Positions 22,026 to 32,444 of a stretch of 63,920 bases of DNA are shown here, in pieces. Under the pieces are notes generated by a model that saw nothing but the letters and a program-made list of their open reading frames with translations, was not told the DNA's origin and did no database searches. Position numbers and translations under genes: made by a program. Source of the DNA: an uncultured Oscillospiraceae bacterium. GTDB taxonomy: Bacteria > Bacillota > Clostridia > Oscillospirales > Oscillospiraceae. Numbering within the stretch: position 1 is the stretch's first letter; each line of letters begins with the position of its first letter. The stretch covers positions 1 through 63,920 of the forward strand of contig CAKTKU010000011.1 in assembly GCA_934572335.1 (NCBI GenBank), read 5' to 3'.

Positions 22026-23561
22026 TTGGAACAATACGCTATTGAAATGCTCAATATCACAAAAAAGTTCCCTGGAATAATCGCCAACGACAACATCACT
22101 CTTCAACTGAAAAAGGGAGAGATACACGCGCTTTTGGGTGAAAACGGCGCGGGCAAATCCACACTGATGAGCGTTCTGTTCGGGCTTTATCAGGCGGAGG
22201 AGGGCGTCATCAAGAAGGATGGCGTCGAGATCGAGATAAAAAACCCCAACGACGCGAACGCCTACGGCATAGGCATGGTGCATCAGCACTTCAAGCTGGT
22301 GGAATGCTTCAGCGTGCTGGACAACATCATCCTCGGCGTTGAGCCGAACAAGATGGGCTTCTTGCAGAAGAACGAGGCGCGCGCGAAGGTGCAGGCGCTG
22401 AGCGAGAAGTACGGGCTGTATGTTGACCTCGACGCGAAGATAGAGGACATCACCGTCGGCATGCAGCAGCGCACCGAAATTCTCAAAATGCTCTACCGCG
22501 ACAATGAGATACTCATTTTTGACGAGCCTACGGCGGTGCTCACCCCGCAGGAGATCAATGAGCTCATGCAGATCATGCGCAGCCTTGCCAAGGAGGGGAA
22601 GAGCATACTCTTCATCTCCCACAAGCTCTCGGAGATCATGGCGGTGTCCGACCGGTGCACGGTTCTGCGCAAGGGCAAGTGCATAGGCACGGTGGAGACC
22701 AAGGACACGACCGTGGAAAAGCTCTCGGCGATGATGGTCGGGCGCGACGTCAACTTCCACGTGGAAAAGGGCGAGCAGAAGCTCGGCGACGTGGTGCTGG
22801 ACGTGGAGAACCTCTCCGTAATGTCCAAGGTGCACAACAAGGAAGCGGTCAAAAACGTCAGCTTCAAGGTGCGCGCGGGCGAGATCGTCTGCATCGCGGG
22901 CATCGACGGCAACGGCCAGACGGAGCTTGTCTACGGCATCACGGGGCTTGAGCCTGTGAAGGAGGGCAAGATCACGCTCTGCGGGCATGATATTACAAAA
23001 GCCCCCATCCGCAAGCGCAGCACCATGGGCATGAGCCACATACCCGAGGACCGCCACAAGCACGGCCTTGTGCTGGACTACTCGCTTGAATACAACATGA
23101 TCCTCCAGCGCTACTTTGAGCCGGAGTTCACCGACAAGGCGGGCTTCCTCCGCCGCGGCAATATCCGCAGCTATTCCGACAAGCTCATCGAGCAGTACGA
23201 CGTGCGCTCCAGCCTCGGCTCGCTCACGACGGCGCGCAGCATGTCCGGCGGCAACCAGCAGAAGGCGATCGTCGCGCGCGAGATCGACAAGAACCCGGAG
23301 CTTCTCGTCGCGGTGCAGCCCACGCGCGGGCTCGACGTCGGCGCGATAGAATACATACACAAGCAGCTCGTGGCGCAGCGCGACGCAGGCAAGGCGGTGC
23401 TGCTCGTCAGTCTTGAGCTGGACGAGGTCATGGATGTGCCGGACCGCATACTCGTCATGTACGAGGGCGAGATCGTCGGCGAGCTTGACCCCAGGACCAC
23501 CACGCAGGAAGAGCTTGGCCTCTACATGGCGGGCGCAAAGAGAGATGAGGTGAAGGCATGA
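22026..23561 (+). CDS. Nucleoside ABC transporter ATP-binding protein (duplicated ATPase)
   Basis: 511 residues with two ATPase halves, as in sugar/nucleoside (YufO/NupA) importers. First half: Walker A GENGAGKST, Walker B ILIFDEPTAVL. Second half: degenerate P-loop GIDGNGQTE, signature SGGNQQKAIVAREI and VQPTRGLD. TTG 22026 is preferred because GGAGGG sits six bases upstream; the frame upstream includes an ATG at 22002 whose first codons contain the RBS itself. Coupled to the first permease by ATGA overlap. Confidence 0.93.
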   Translation: MEQYAIEMLNITKKFPGIIANDNITLQLKKGEIHALLGENGAGKSTLMSVLFGLYQAEEGVIKKDGVEIEIKNPNDANAYGIGMVHQHFKLVECFSVLDNIILGVEPNKMGFLQKNEARAKVQALSEKYGLYVDLDAKIEDITVGMQQRTEILKMLYRDNEILIFDEPTAVLTPQEINELMQIMRSLAKEGKSILFISHKLSEIMAVSDRCTVLRKGKCIGTVETKDTTVEKLSAMMVGRDVNFHVEKGEQKLGDVVLDVENLSVMSKVHNKEAVKNVSFKVRAGEIVCIAGIDGNGQTELVYGITGLEPVKEGKITLCGHDITKAPIRKRSTMGMSHIPEDRHKHGLVLDYSLEYNMILQRYFEPEFTDKAGFLRRGNIRSYSDKLIEQYDVRSSLGSLTTARSMSGGNQQKAIVAREIDKNPELLVAVQPTRGLDVGAIEYIHKQLVAQRDAGKAVLLVSLELDEVMDVPDRILVMYEGEIVGELDPRTTTQEELGLYMAGAKRDEVKA

Positions 23562-24688
23562 AGAAGAACATTCTGAAAAATGACGGTGTTCAGTCTCTGA
23601 TCGCCTCTCTGGTGTGCATCGTTGTCGGCGTGCTGATAGGCTATATCGTGCTGCTCTTCATAAACGCGGAGGGCGCGGGCGAGGCCATAAAGACGATATT
23701 GCAGAACTTCCTGACCTATAAAAAGACCACCAGCCAGCTCAAATACCTCGGCAACACGCTCGTAAAGACCGCGCCGCTGCTGATGTGCTCGTTGTCGATA
23801 CTCTTCGCGTACAAGGTGGGGCTTTTCAACATCGGCACTGCCGGGCAGTACTGCGCGGGCATCGCGCTGAGCATCTACGCCGCGCTCGGCTGGGGCTGGA
23901 GCTGGCTGCCATGCATGCTGATCGCCATGGTCGGCGGCGCTGTCCTCGGCGCGATCAGCGGTCTGCTGAAGTCCTACTGCAACGTCAATGAGGTCATCTC
24001 CGGCATCATGCTCAACTGGATAACCCTGTACGCCACAAACATGCTCCTCACAAATGTGAAGGAGAGCGCGAGCCCGTATACCAAGGTCATCGCCCACGAT
24101 AACCCCGACGCGATACTCCCCAGTCTCGGTCTCGGCGCGCTGTTCAACAATAATAAATATGTCACCATCGCCATCCCCCTCGCGATAATCGTGGCGATAA
24201 TCGTGATGGTGGTGCTGGACAAGACGAAGTTCGGCTACGAGCTGAAGGCGACCGGCAACAACAAGAACGCCGCGAAATACTGCGGCATGGCGGAAAAGCG
24301 CAACATCATCCTCACGCTCGTTATCTCCGGCGCAATCGCCGGCCTCGGCGCGTCGATGCTGTATCTCACGGGCTATGAGCAGTGGGAGTGCAGCACCTCC
24401 TCCGTGCCGGGCATGGGCTTCAACGGCATCGCCGCGGCGTTCCTCGGCGGGCTCAATCCGCTGGGGTCGATCCTCTCCTCGTTCTTCATCCAGCATATCA
24501 CGGCCGGCGGCGCGTATGTCGACAAATCGCTCTACTGCGCGCAGATATCCGACCTTATCGCCTCTATCATCATCTACCTCTGCGGCTTCGTGCTGTTCAT
24601 GAAGCAGGTCATGAACAAGAACATCGCAAAGCGCGAGGAAAAAGCGGCAAAGCTTGCTGCGGAAACTGAGAAAGGAGGCGAGGAGTAA
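23558..24688 (+). CDS. Nucleoside ABC transporter permease 1
   Basis: 376 residues, about nine to ten membrane helices, BPD_transp_2 family: GLFNIGTAGQYCAGIALS, NEVISGIMLNWI and GMGFNGIAAAFLGGLNPLGS are the typical motifs of YufP/NupP permeases. Partner of the second permease in the translocation pore for nucleosides. Start overlaps the ATPase stop; its TAA overlaps the next ATG by one base. Confidence 0.92.
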   Translation: MKKNILKNDGVQSLIASLVCIVVGVLIGYIVLLFINAEGAGEAIKTILQNFLTYKKTTSQLKYLGNTLVKTAPLLMCSLSILFAYKVGLFNIGTAGQYCAGIALSIYAALGWGWSWLPCMLIAMVGGAVLGAISGLLKSYCNVNEVISGIMLNWITLYATNMLLTNVKESASPYTKVIAHDNPDAILPSLGLGALFNNNKYVTIAIPLAIIVAIIVMVVLDKTKFGYELKATGNNKNAAKYCGMAEKRNIILTLVISGAIAGLGASMLYLTGYEQWECSTSSVPGMGFNGIAAAFLGGLNPLGSILSSFFIQHITAGGAYVDKSLYCAQISDLIASIIIYLCGFVLFMKQVMNKNIAKREEKAAKLAAETEKGGEE

Positions 24689-25629
24689 TGATACTGCTGA
24701 TACAGTACACGCTTATATTTGCTTCCGTCCTCATCCTTGTGGCACTCGGCGGCTGCTTCTCCGAGCACTCCGGCGTCATCAACCTCGGTCTCGAGGGCGT
24801 GATGATCATGGGCGCGCTCGGCGGCGCGCTGATGCTGCGCTACATCCCGGCGACTGCCCCCGCGATAGTCATGATCCTCGCGGTCATATTCATGGCGGCG
24901 CTGTTCGGCATGGTGTATTCCAGCCTTCTCGCCGTGGCCAGCATCAACTTCAAAGCTGACCAGACCATCGTCGGCACGGCGCTCAACATGCTCGGCATCG
25001 CGGCGTCCACCGTTATCGTCAAGGCGATAAACACCGCCGCCAACCCCGACGACGTCTCCTCCACCATCCAGTACACCGAGACGAAGAAGGCGTTCCTCTT
25101 CAACGTCGGCGGGCTGGAGCTCAACTGGTTTATGGTCGTGACGATCATACTGCTCATCGCGTCGTACATCACGCTTTATAAAACTCGCTTCGGTCTGCGC
25201 ATGATGGCGTGCGGCGAGCACCCTCAGGCGGCGGACTCCGTCGGCATCAACGTGTACAAGATGCGCTGGGCGGGCGTGCTGATCTCCGGCGTGCTCGGCG
25301 GCATCGGCGGCATAGTGTTCATCACTGCCGGCGTCAGCGAGTGGCGCTTTGAATACGGTGTGGCGGGCTTCGGCTTCCTGTCCCTCGCGGTCATGATCTT
25401 CGGTCAGTGGAAGCCGACGCGCATCGCCCTAGCGGCGCTGCTGTTCGGTCTGTTCCGCGCGCTGAGCAATGTTTACATGGGCTTCCCCGGTCTCGTCGCG
25501 CTCAACATCCCCAGCCCCGTGTACAACATGATGCCGTATATCATCTCCCTCATCGTCCTCGCGTTCACGTCGAAATCCTCGCGCGCGCCGAAGGCGGAGG
25601 GCATCCCCTACGACAAGGGAACAAGATAA
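24688..25629 (+). CDS. Nucleoside ABC transporter permease 2
   Basis: 313 residues, YufQ/NupQ-like BPD_transp_2 permease: SGVINLGLEGVMIMGALGG at the N-terminal helices, GLRMMACGEHPQAADSVGI cytoplasmic loop and GFGFLSLAVMIFGQWKP. Completes the BMP-ATPase-permease-permease importer. AAGGAGG at the end of the preceding gene serves as its RBS. PsuG follows after about 100 bases that contain a small hairpin without U-tract. Confidence 0.92.
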   Translation: MILLIQYTLIFASVLILVALGGCFSEHSGVINLGLEGVMIMGALGGALMLRYIPATAPAIVMILAVIFMAALFGMVYSSLLAVASINFKADQTIVGTALNMLGIAASTVIVKAINTAANPDDVSSTIQYTETKKAFLFNVGGLELNWFMVVTIILLIASYITLYKTRFGLRMMACGEHPQAADSVGINVYKMRWAGVLISGVLGGIGGIVFITAGVSEWRFEYGVAGFGFLSLAVMIFGQWKPTRIALAALLFGLFRALSNVYMGFPGLVALNIPSPVYNMMPYIISLIVLAFTSKSSRAPKAEGIPYDKGTR

Positions 25630-25730
25630 CACATCGCAGACCCGTGCCGAACCGGAGCAAAGCCCCGGTTCGCACTGGCGTGTCCCCCGCATGAGGGGCA
25701 ACAGCATATATTAAGGAGCAAAATCGAACC

Positions 25731-26639
<909 letters not shown>

Positions 26640-26673
26640 GCTTCTTTGCTGAGGCTTCACAGGTAAACAGAAC

Positions 26674-26711
26674 ACACCGGGGTCCGGTCAAACGGGCTCC
26701 GGTGTTATTTA
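26674..26711 (+). terminator. Terminator after psuG
   Basis: 13-bp stem ACACCGGGGTCCG with CGGGCTCCGGTGT (wobbles), followed by TATTTATTT. Confidence 0.85.
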
Positions 26712-26715
26712 TTTG

Positions 26716-26744
26716 TTGAAAATAACGCCGCGCCGCGGTATAAT
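26716..26744 (+). promoter_or_regulatory. Promoter of surface-glycan cluster
   Basis: TTGAAA, 17 bases, TATAAT, 35 bases upstream of the GT2 start. Confidence 0.8.
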
Positions 26745-26778
26745 ATACTGATTAATTATGGCGCAAAGGAGCAGAAGC

Positions 26779-27768
26779 ATGACCGAGGAGTGCAAGGTCT
26801 CTGTGCTGTGCACAGCGTTCAACCACGAAAACTATATACGCGACGCGCTGGAGGGCTTTGTCAGTCAGAAAACCGACTTCCCCTTTGAAGTGCTCGTAAA
26901 TGACGACTGCTCCACCGACGGCACGGCGGACGTGATACGCGAGTACGCTGCGCGCTACCCGGATATTATCCGCCCGTTCTATCAGGAGGAGAATCTATAT
27001 TCCAAGATCGGTATGCCCGCGCTCTTTGCCGCGGTGTTCTACCCCAACGCGCGTGGAAAATACTTCACGCTCTGCGAGGGGGACGATTACTGGTCTGACC
27101 CCGAAAAGCTCCAGCGTCAGGCGGACTTTCTCGATGCGCATGAGGACTACACCGCCTGTGTGCACAACACCATGCTGCACTACTGCGATGCATCGCAGCT
27201 GGACGCGCCGCTCCGCCCCGCTGGGGAGGGCGACCGCGATGTGGACTTTTTCACCGTGATACACGGTCCCTCGCATTCGTTCCACACAAGCTCCATCATG
27301 GCGCGGCGCGAGTATATCACCGACCCGCCGGACTTTCACTATGCCGCGGCGGAGCACGGCTTCACCGACTACGCCATCGGGCTGTGGCTGTCCCTCAACG
27401 GGAAGATACGCTTTCTCGACCGCGTGATGAGCGTTTACCGCATCGGCTCGAACAGCGCGGCGTGGAGCGCGAAGCTTGACGCGCATTACGCCAAGCTCAA
27501 GGAGTTCATCGTGGGCGAGCTTGCCATGATGGAAAAGCTCCTGCCCCACCTCGATGAGGCGCAGAGCGCCGCCGCGCGCGAGGTCATGCTCGAGCGGCAG
27601 TATGAGCTATATTATATAGAAGGACGGGTGGAAGAGCTTGTCCGTCCCCCGTATGACAGGATACACCGGCGAAAGCCGCTGAAGACGCGGCTCATCACGA
27701 GACTGAAAATAATGTTCCCCGCGCTGCACCGCGCGTACCGCCGCCGCCGCGGCTATGAGGATTACTGA
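26779..27768 (+). CDS. Family 2 glycosyltransferase
   Basis: 329 residues with a GT-A fold: CKVSVLCTAFNHENYIRDAL start, FEVLVNDDCSTDGT (nucleotide-binding) and LCEGDDYW (the DxD-like acidic motif), then a helical C-terminal region and a basic tail (RRRRGYEDY). Adds a sugar to a lipid-linked or surface glycan; the substrate cannot be predicted. ATG 26779 has AAGGAG at seven bases. First gene of a five-gene cluster. Confidence 0.88.
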   Translation: MTEECKVSVLCTAFNHENYIRDALEGFVSQKTDFPFEVLVNDDCSTDGTADVIREYAARYPDIIRPFYQEENLYSKIGMPALFAAVFYPNARGKYFTLCEGDDYWSDPEKLQRQADFLDAHEDYTACVHNTMLHYCDASQLDAPLRPAGEGDRDVDFFTVIHGPSHSFHTSSIMARREYITDPPDFHYAAAEHGFTDYAIGLWLSLNGKIRFLDRVMSVYRIGSNSAAWSAKLDAHYAKLKEFIVGELAMMEKLLPHLDEAQSAAAREVMLERQYELYYIEGRVEELVRPPYDRIHRRKPLKTRLITRLKIMFPALHRAYRRRRGYEDY

Positions 27769-27772
27769 GCCC

Positions 27773-29239
27773 ATGGATAATAAGCAGAAAGTCGTTTCCA
27801 ACTTCATATGGCGCTTTATGGAGCGCTTCGGGTCACAGCTCGTGTCCATCGTGGTGCAGATCGTGCTCGCGCGCATCCTCGACCCGGCGGTGTTCGGCAC
27901 GGTCGCCAAGGTGACGATCATCACGAGCATCCTGCTCGTGTTCGTCGACAGCGGCATGGCAAATTCCCTCATCCAGAAAAAAGACCCGGACGACCTTGAC
28001 TTCTCGTCGGTGTTCTATTTCAACGTGGTGTTCTGCCTTGTGCTCTATACCGGGCTTTTCTTTGCCGCGCCCGCCATCGCGCGCTTTTATGACGACGCGC
28101 AGCTCACTGCCATTGTGCGCGTGCTGGGGCTGACGGTCGTGGTGTCGGGCGTCAAGAACGTGCAGCAGGCGTATGTGTCGAAAACGCTGCAATTCAAGCG
28201 CTTCTTCTTCGCCACGCTCGGCGGCACGCTGCTGAGCGCCGCCGTCGGCATCGTGATGGTGTTCCGGGGCTTCGGCGTGTGGTCGCTCGTGGCGCAGCAG
28301 CTCACCAATGTCACGGTCAACACCGCCATCCTCTGGCTCACTGTCGACTGGAAGCCGAAGTGGATGATCTCGTTTGAGCGTCTGGGCGGGCTTCTGAGCT
28401 ACGGGTGGAAGCTGCTCGTGTCCGGGCTGCTGGACACGGTGTACAATAAGCTCCGCGAGATAATGATCGCGGTGTTCTATACCGACACTGACCTTGCGTA
28501 TTATAACCGCGGCATGACCTATCCCTATCTCATCGTGGAGAACATCAACGCCTCCATCGACAGCGTGCTGCTGCCGGTGCTGTCGGCGGAGCAGGATCAC
28601 AAGGAGCAGGTCAGGAACATGACCCGCCGCGCCATACGCATCAGCACCTACGTGATGATGCCGCTGATGATGGGGCTGGCGGTCTGCGCCGAGCCGCTGA
28701 TACGGCTGCTGCTGACGGAAAAGTGGCTGCCGTGCGTGCCGTATATGCGCATTTTCTGCTTCAGCTATGCGTTCTACCCGCTGCACACCGCCAACCTCAA
28801 CGCGATAAAGGCGATGGGCAGGAGCGACATGTTCCTCAAGCTTGAGATAATCAAGAAGGTGTTCGGCGTTGTGATACTGATGATAACGCTGCCCTACGGG
28901 GTGTACGTCATGGCGCTGAGCCTCCTCTTCACAAGCGTCATGGCACAGATCATAAATTCCTGGCCGAACGCGAAGCTCCTTGACTATGCGTACATCCAGC
29001 AGCTGAAGGATATGCTGCCGGCAATACTGCTGTCGTGTCTGATGGGCGCGCTCGTCTATCCGATAACGTGGCTGGGCTGGAGCGACTGGGTGACGCTGCC
29101 GGTGCAGGTCATCGTGGGCGCGGCGATATACGTGGCGGGTTCGGTCATCTTCAAGCTTGACAGCTTTGACTATATGCTGTCGATAGTGAAAAAGCTGCTG
29201 CGCCGCGGCAAGGGTGCGGCAAAGGAGGGCAACGCATGA
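27773..29239 (+). CDS. Polysaccharide flippase (Wzx/WzxC-TuaB type)
   Basis: 488 residues with about 12-14 hydrophobic helices and the MOP-family start VSNFIWRFMERFGSQLVSIVVQIVLARIL and DSGMANSLIQKKD. It would move an undecaprenyl-linked repeat unit across the membrane. Start at ATG 27773, four bases after the GT2 stop, with GAGG about 12 bases upstream; ATG 27755 inside the GT2 gene is an alternative. Overlaps the next gene by ATGA. Confidence 0.9.
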   Translation: MDNKQKVVSNFIWRFMERFGSQLVSIVVQIVLARILDPAVFGTVAKVTIITSILLVFVDSGMANSLIQKKDPDDLDFSSVFYFNVVFCLVLYTGLFFAAPAIARFYDDAQLTAIVRVLGLTVVVSGVKNVQQAYVSKTLQFKRFFFATLGGTLLSAAVGIVMVFRGFGVWSLVAQQLTNVTVNTAILWLTVDWKPKWMISFERLGGLLSYGWKLLVSGLLDTVYNKLREIMIAVFYTDTDLAYYNRGMTYPYLIVENINASIDSVLLPVLSAEQDHKEQVRNMTRRAIRISTYVMMPLMMGLAVCAEPLIRLLLTEKWLPCVPYMRIFCFSYAFYPLHTANLNAIKAMGRSDMFLKLEIIKKVFGVVILMITLPYGVYVMALSLLFTSVMAQIINSWPNAKLLDYAYIQQLKDMLPAILLSCLMGALVYPITWLGWSDWVTLPVQVIVGAAIYVAGSVIFKLDSFDYMLSIVKKLLRRGKGAAKEGNA

Positions 29240-30522
29240 GTGATGTGAAAAATGTGCTGGTGTTCCCCGCGGGAACGGAGATCGCACTGGAGATACACGA
29301 CGCGCTCAAGTTCAGCAAGTTCGTGCGCCTTTTCGGTGCGACGAGCGTGGCGTGCCATGCGGAGTTCGTGTTTGAAAACTGCGTGGACGGTGTCCCCTTT
29401 GTCGACGACCCCGCGCTCATCGACAGCCTCAATGAGACCATAGATAAGTACAAGATAGATTACGTCTATCCCGCGCACGACAGTGCGCTCCTCACGCTCA
29501 CACGAGAGCGGGCGCGGCTGCACGCCGCCGTCGTCACCTCCGCAGAGGAGACGGTGGAGATCTGCCGGTCGAAGAACAAAACGTATGAATACCTCGCGGG
29601 GGCGGCATACCTGCCGCAGAGCTACCCCGATGCCGACGCCGTGCCGGGCTACCCGGTGTTCATCAAGCCCTCCGTGGGTCAGGGCGCGGTCGGCGCGCGG
29701 CGCATTGACGACCGCGCGCATCTCGACGAGGCGCTTTCCGACGGTGTGGAGTACGCGATATGCGAGTACCTGCCGGGGGAGGAGTTCACGGTGGACTGCT
29801 TCACAGACAGGCACGGCGCGCTCCGCTTTGTGGGGCCGCGCTCTCGCGCGCGCATCCGCGCCGGCATCTCCGTGCGCTCGCGGGAGTTTGAGCCGGACGC
29901 GGGCATTCTCGCCGTCGCGGAGGACATCAACCGCCGCATGAGCTTCAACGGCGCGTGGTTCTTCCAGCTGAAGAAAAACGCGGCGGGGGAGTACCGCCTG
30001 ATGGAGATCGCGCCGCGCATCGCCGGGACGATGTGCATGGCGCGCAACCTCGGCGTGAATATGCCGCTGCTGACGCTGTACAACATGTGGGGCTATGACG
30101 TCGGGATAATCAACAACCGCAACGCCGAGCTTATAGACCGCGCGTTCATCAACCGCTTTAAAACCGATATTGAGTATGAGCGCGTGTATGTCGACTTTGA
30201 CGACACGCTCACCGTGCGCGGCAAGGTCAACAGCATACTCATGATGTATCTCTATCAGGCGCGAAATGCCGGGAAGAGCCTCATACTGCTGACAAAGCAC
30301 GCGGAGGATATAGAGGCGAGCATGGATAAATACGCCGTGTCGCCGCGCCTCTTTGACGAGATAATACATATCGCGCCCGGCGCGGATAAGTCTGAGTACA
30401 TAAAGCCTACGTCCATCTTCATCGACGATTCGTTCGCCGAGAGAAAGACCGTGCAGGAGCGCTGCGGCATACCGGTTTTTGACCTCGACATGGTCGAGAG
30501 CCTGCTGGACTGGCGCGCGTAG
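29236..30522 (+). CDS. ATP-grasp protein fused to a HAD-like phosphatase domain
   Basis: 428 residues. N-terminal pre-ATP-grasp and ATP-grasp domain (about 5-300): PVFIKPSVGQGAVGARR (140-156), EFTVDCFTD and the metal-binding EIAPRIAGT (257-265). From about 315 a HAD-like domain begins: YVDFDDTLTVRG with Asp320/Asp322, LLTKH (351-355) and FIDDSFAE (395-402). ATP-grasp enzymes ligate a carboxylate to an amine; here perhaps an amino acid to a sugar or lipid carrier. The gene is coupled to the flippase and precedes a sugar aminotransferase. Confidence 0.8.
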   Translation: MSDVKNVLVFPAGTEIALEIHDALKFSKFVRLFGATSVACHAEFVFENCVDGVPFVDDPALIDSLNETIDKYKIDYVYPAHDSALLTLTRERARLHAAVVTSAEETVEICRSKNKTYEYLAGAAYLPQSYPDADAVPGYPVFIKPSVGQGAVGARRIDDRAHLDEALSDGVEYAICEYLPGEEFTVDCFTDRHGALRFVGPRSRARIRAGISVRSREFEPDAGILAVAEDINRRMSFNGAWFFQLKKNAAGEYRLMEIAPRIAGTMCMARNLGVNMPLLTLYNMWGYDVGIINNRNAELIDRAFINRFKTDIEYERVYVDFDDTLTVRGKVNSILMMYLYQARNAGKSLILLTKHAEDIEASMDKYAVSPRLFDEIIHIAPGADKSEYIKPTSIFIDDSFAERKTVQERCGIPVFDLDMVESLLDWRA

Positions 30523-30555
30523 GGCGCGGCAGGATGATCGAAAGGAGACTGAAAA

Positions 30556-31656
30556 ATGAGTGAACTGATAAACGTTACGCGCTCCTCCATGCCGGAGTTT
30601 GAGGAATACTGCGCGGAGATACGCGATATATGGGACAGCCACTGGCTGACGAACATGGGCGAGAAGCATAAGGCGCTTCAAGCCGCGCTGGAGAGCTATC
30701 TCAGCGCGGAGCACGTCACGCTCTTTACGAACGGGCATCTCGCGCTGGAGAACCTGATAGAGGCTTTTGGACTGCATGGTGAGATCATCACAACGCCGTT
30801 CACCTTTGCCTCCACCACCCATGCCATCCTCCGCTGCGGCTGCACGCCGGTGTTCTGCGACATCCGCCCCGACGACTACACCATCGACGCGGAGAAGATA
30901 GAGCGCCTCATCACCGACAAGACCGTCGCCATCCTGCCTGTGCACGTCTACGGCAACCTCTGCGATATTGAGCGTATCGACGCCATCGCCAAGGCGCACG
31001 GATTGCGTGTGCTCTACGACGCGGCGCACGCCTTCGGCGTGAAGAAAAACGGCGTGAGCTCGGCGCTCTTCGGCGACGCGGCTATGTTCTCGTTCCACGC
31101 GACGAAGGTGTTCAACACCATCGAGGGCGGCGCGGTGTGCTGCCGCGACGCCGCGCTCGTGCAGCGCCTCAACGACCTGAAGAATTTCGGCATACACGGG
31201 CCGGACAGCGTGCAGTTCGTCGGCGGCAACGCCAAGATGAATGAGTTCTGCGCGGCGATGGGCATATGCAACCTGCGCCATCTCGACGGCGAGATCGCAA
31301 AGCGCCGTCACGTATCCGATCTGTATGACGCGCGCCTCGGCGGCGTCCCCGGAATACAGCTCAACCCCGTGCAGCCGGGCGTGGAGCGCAATTACGCCTA
31401 TTACCCCGTCGTGTTCGACGGCTATAAATACACCCGCGACGAGGTGTTTGCGCGCCTCGCGGCGGAGAATATCGTCGCGCGCAAGTACTTCTACCCGCTG
31501 ACGAACTCGTTCGAGTGCTTCGCCGGGCGCGCGGGCTTCGACCCCGACGCCACGCCCGTGGCAAAGCACATGGCGGACTCCGTCCTCACGCTGCCGCTCT
31601 ACGCCGACCTCGCGGACGAGGATGTGGAGAGAATCTGCCGCATAGTGTTCAGCTGA
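30556..31656 (+). CDS. DegT/DnrJ/EryC1/StrS-family sugar aminotransferase
   Basis: 366 residues of the PLP fold-type I family: TNGHLALENLIEA, YDAAHAFG (Asp155 pyridine-nitrogen ligand) and SFHATKVFNTIEGG with the Schiff-base Lys184. Transaminates a keto-sugar nucleotide to an amino sugar. Strong RBS (AAAGGAG) before ATG 30556. Within the cluster it would supply an amino sugar, whose amine could be the acceptor for the preceding ATP-grasp ligase (inference). Confidence 0.9.
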   Translation: MSELINVTRSSMPEFEEYCAEIRDIWDSHWLTNMGEKHKALQAALESYLSAEHVTLFTNGHLALENLIEAFGLHGEIITTPFTFASTTHAILRCGCTPVFCDIRPDDYTIDAEKIERLITDKTVAILPVHVYGNLCDIERIDAIAKAHGLRVLYDAAHAFGVKKNGVSSALFGDAAMFSFHATKVFNTIEGGAVCCRDAALVQRLNDLKNFGIHGPDSVQFVGGNAKMNEFCAAMGICNLRHLDGEIAKRRHVSDLYDARLGGVPGIQLNPVQPGVERNYAYYPVVFDGYKYTRDEVFARLAAENIVARKYFYPLTNSFECFAGRAGFDPDATPVAKHMADSVLTLPLYADLADEDVERICRIVFS

Positions 31657-31666
31657 GGGGGAGGAT

Positions 31667-32377
31667 ATGACGCGGATACTCTTCATCTGCCACGGGAACA
31701 TCTGCCGCAGTCCGACGGCGGAGTATATAATGAAAGATCTCGTGCGCCGCGCGGGGCTGGAGGACGAGTTTGAGATCGCCTCCGCCGCGACGAGCACGGA
31801 GGAGCTGGGCAACGGCGTGTACCCGCCGGCGCGGCGTATGCTCGCCGCGCACGGGATCGACTGCGCTGCCCACCGTGCGCGCCAGATGCGCCGCGATGAC
31901 TACGCGCGCTTTGACCTCATCATCAGCATGGACGAGGAGAACCGCTGGAACCTCGACCGCTTTTACGCCGGAGACCCGGAGGGGAAGATACACAACCTCC
32001 TCGACTACGCCGGGCGTCCGGGCGAGGCGGTCGACGACCCGTGGTACACGCGCGATTTTCAGCGCGCGTGGGACGATATTCACGCCGGGTGCGTGGGACT
32101 GCTGGATGCGCTGACCGGCACGGTGACGCTCGACCTCTCCGCCTGCCGCGACCGTGCGGGGCTGTACGCCGTGCTGCGCGGCAAAATGCCGTGGGAGGAC
32201 TGGTACGGCGAGAACCTTGACGCGCTGTGGGACATACTCACGGAGCCGCAGCATAAGGGCAAGCAGTTTCGCATTATCCTGCCCGACGAGGGCGCGGACG
32301 CGGATGTGCGCGAGTACGCCGCGAAAATGAAAAACGTGTTCCGCCTCGCGGGTGCGCTGGCGGAGCAGGAAGCATAA
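31667..32377 (+). CDS. Low-molecular-weight protein-tyrosine phosphatase fused to a barstar-like domain
   Basis: 236 residues in one frame. Residues 1-148 are an LMW-PTP: P-loop CHGNICRS (Cys8-Arg14 with Ser15) and general acid DDP at 123-125. Residues 151-234 look like barstar: TVTLDLSAC, then MPWEDWYGENLDALWDILTE, the hallmark of barnase inhibitors (YGxNLDALWD), and a C-terminal helix. Bacterial LMW-PTPs next to polysaccharide genes dephosphorylate BY-kinases; the role of a barstar domain here is unknown. GGGGAGG precedes ATG 31667. The two parts are normally separate proteins. Confidence 0.88.
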   Translation: MTRILFICHGNICRSPTAEYIMKDLVRRAGLEDEFEIASAATSTEELGNGVYPPARRMLAAHGIDCAAHRARQMRRDDYARFDLIISMDEENRWNLDRFYAGDPEGKIHNLLDYAGRPGEAVDDPWYTRDFQRAWDDIHAGCVGLLDALTGTVTLDLSACRDRAGLYAVLRGKMPWEDWYGENLDALWDILTEPQHKGKQFRIILPDEGADADVREYAAKMKNVFRLAGALAEQEA

Positions 32378-32385
32378 CAAACACC

Positions 32386-32421
32386 GCAAAGGCGCGCCGA
32401 CAGCTGTCGGCGCGCCTTTGC
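32386..32421. terminator. Perfect 36-bp palindrome, bidirectional terminator
   Basis: 18-bp arms centred at 32403/32404 between convergent genes (LMW-PTP/barstar and AAA+ ATPase). Confidence 0.9.
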
Positions 32422-32444
32422 CATGCAAATTCGATGTTTATTTT

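Noticed and set aside
20457..23360. 967-codon minus-strand ORF opposite the nucleoside transporter genes
   Set aside because: Antisense of the BMP and ATPase genes, runs through their terminator and promoter; no family features.
29170..31812. 880-codon minus-strand ORF opposite the glycan cluster
   Set aside because: Antisense of ATP-grasp and aminotransferase genes; composition typical of shadow frames.
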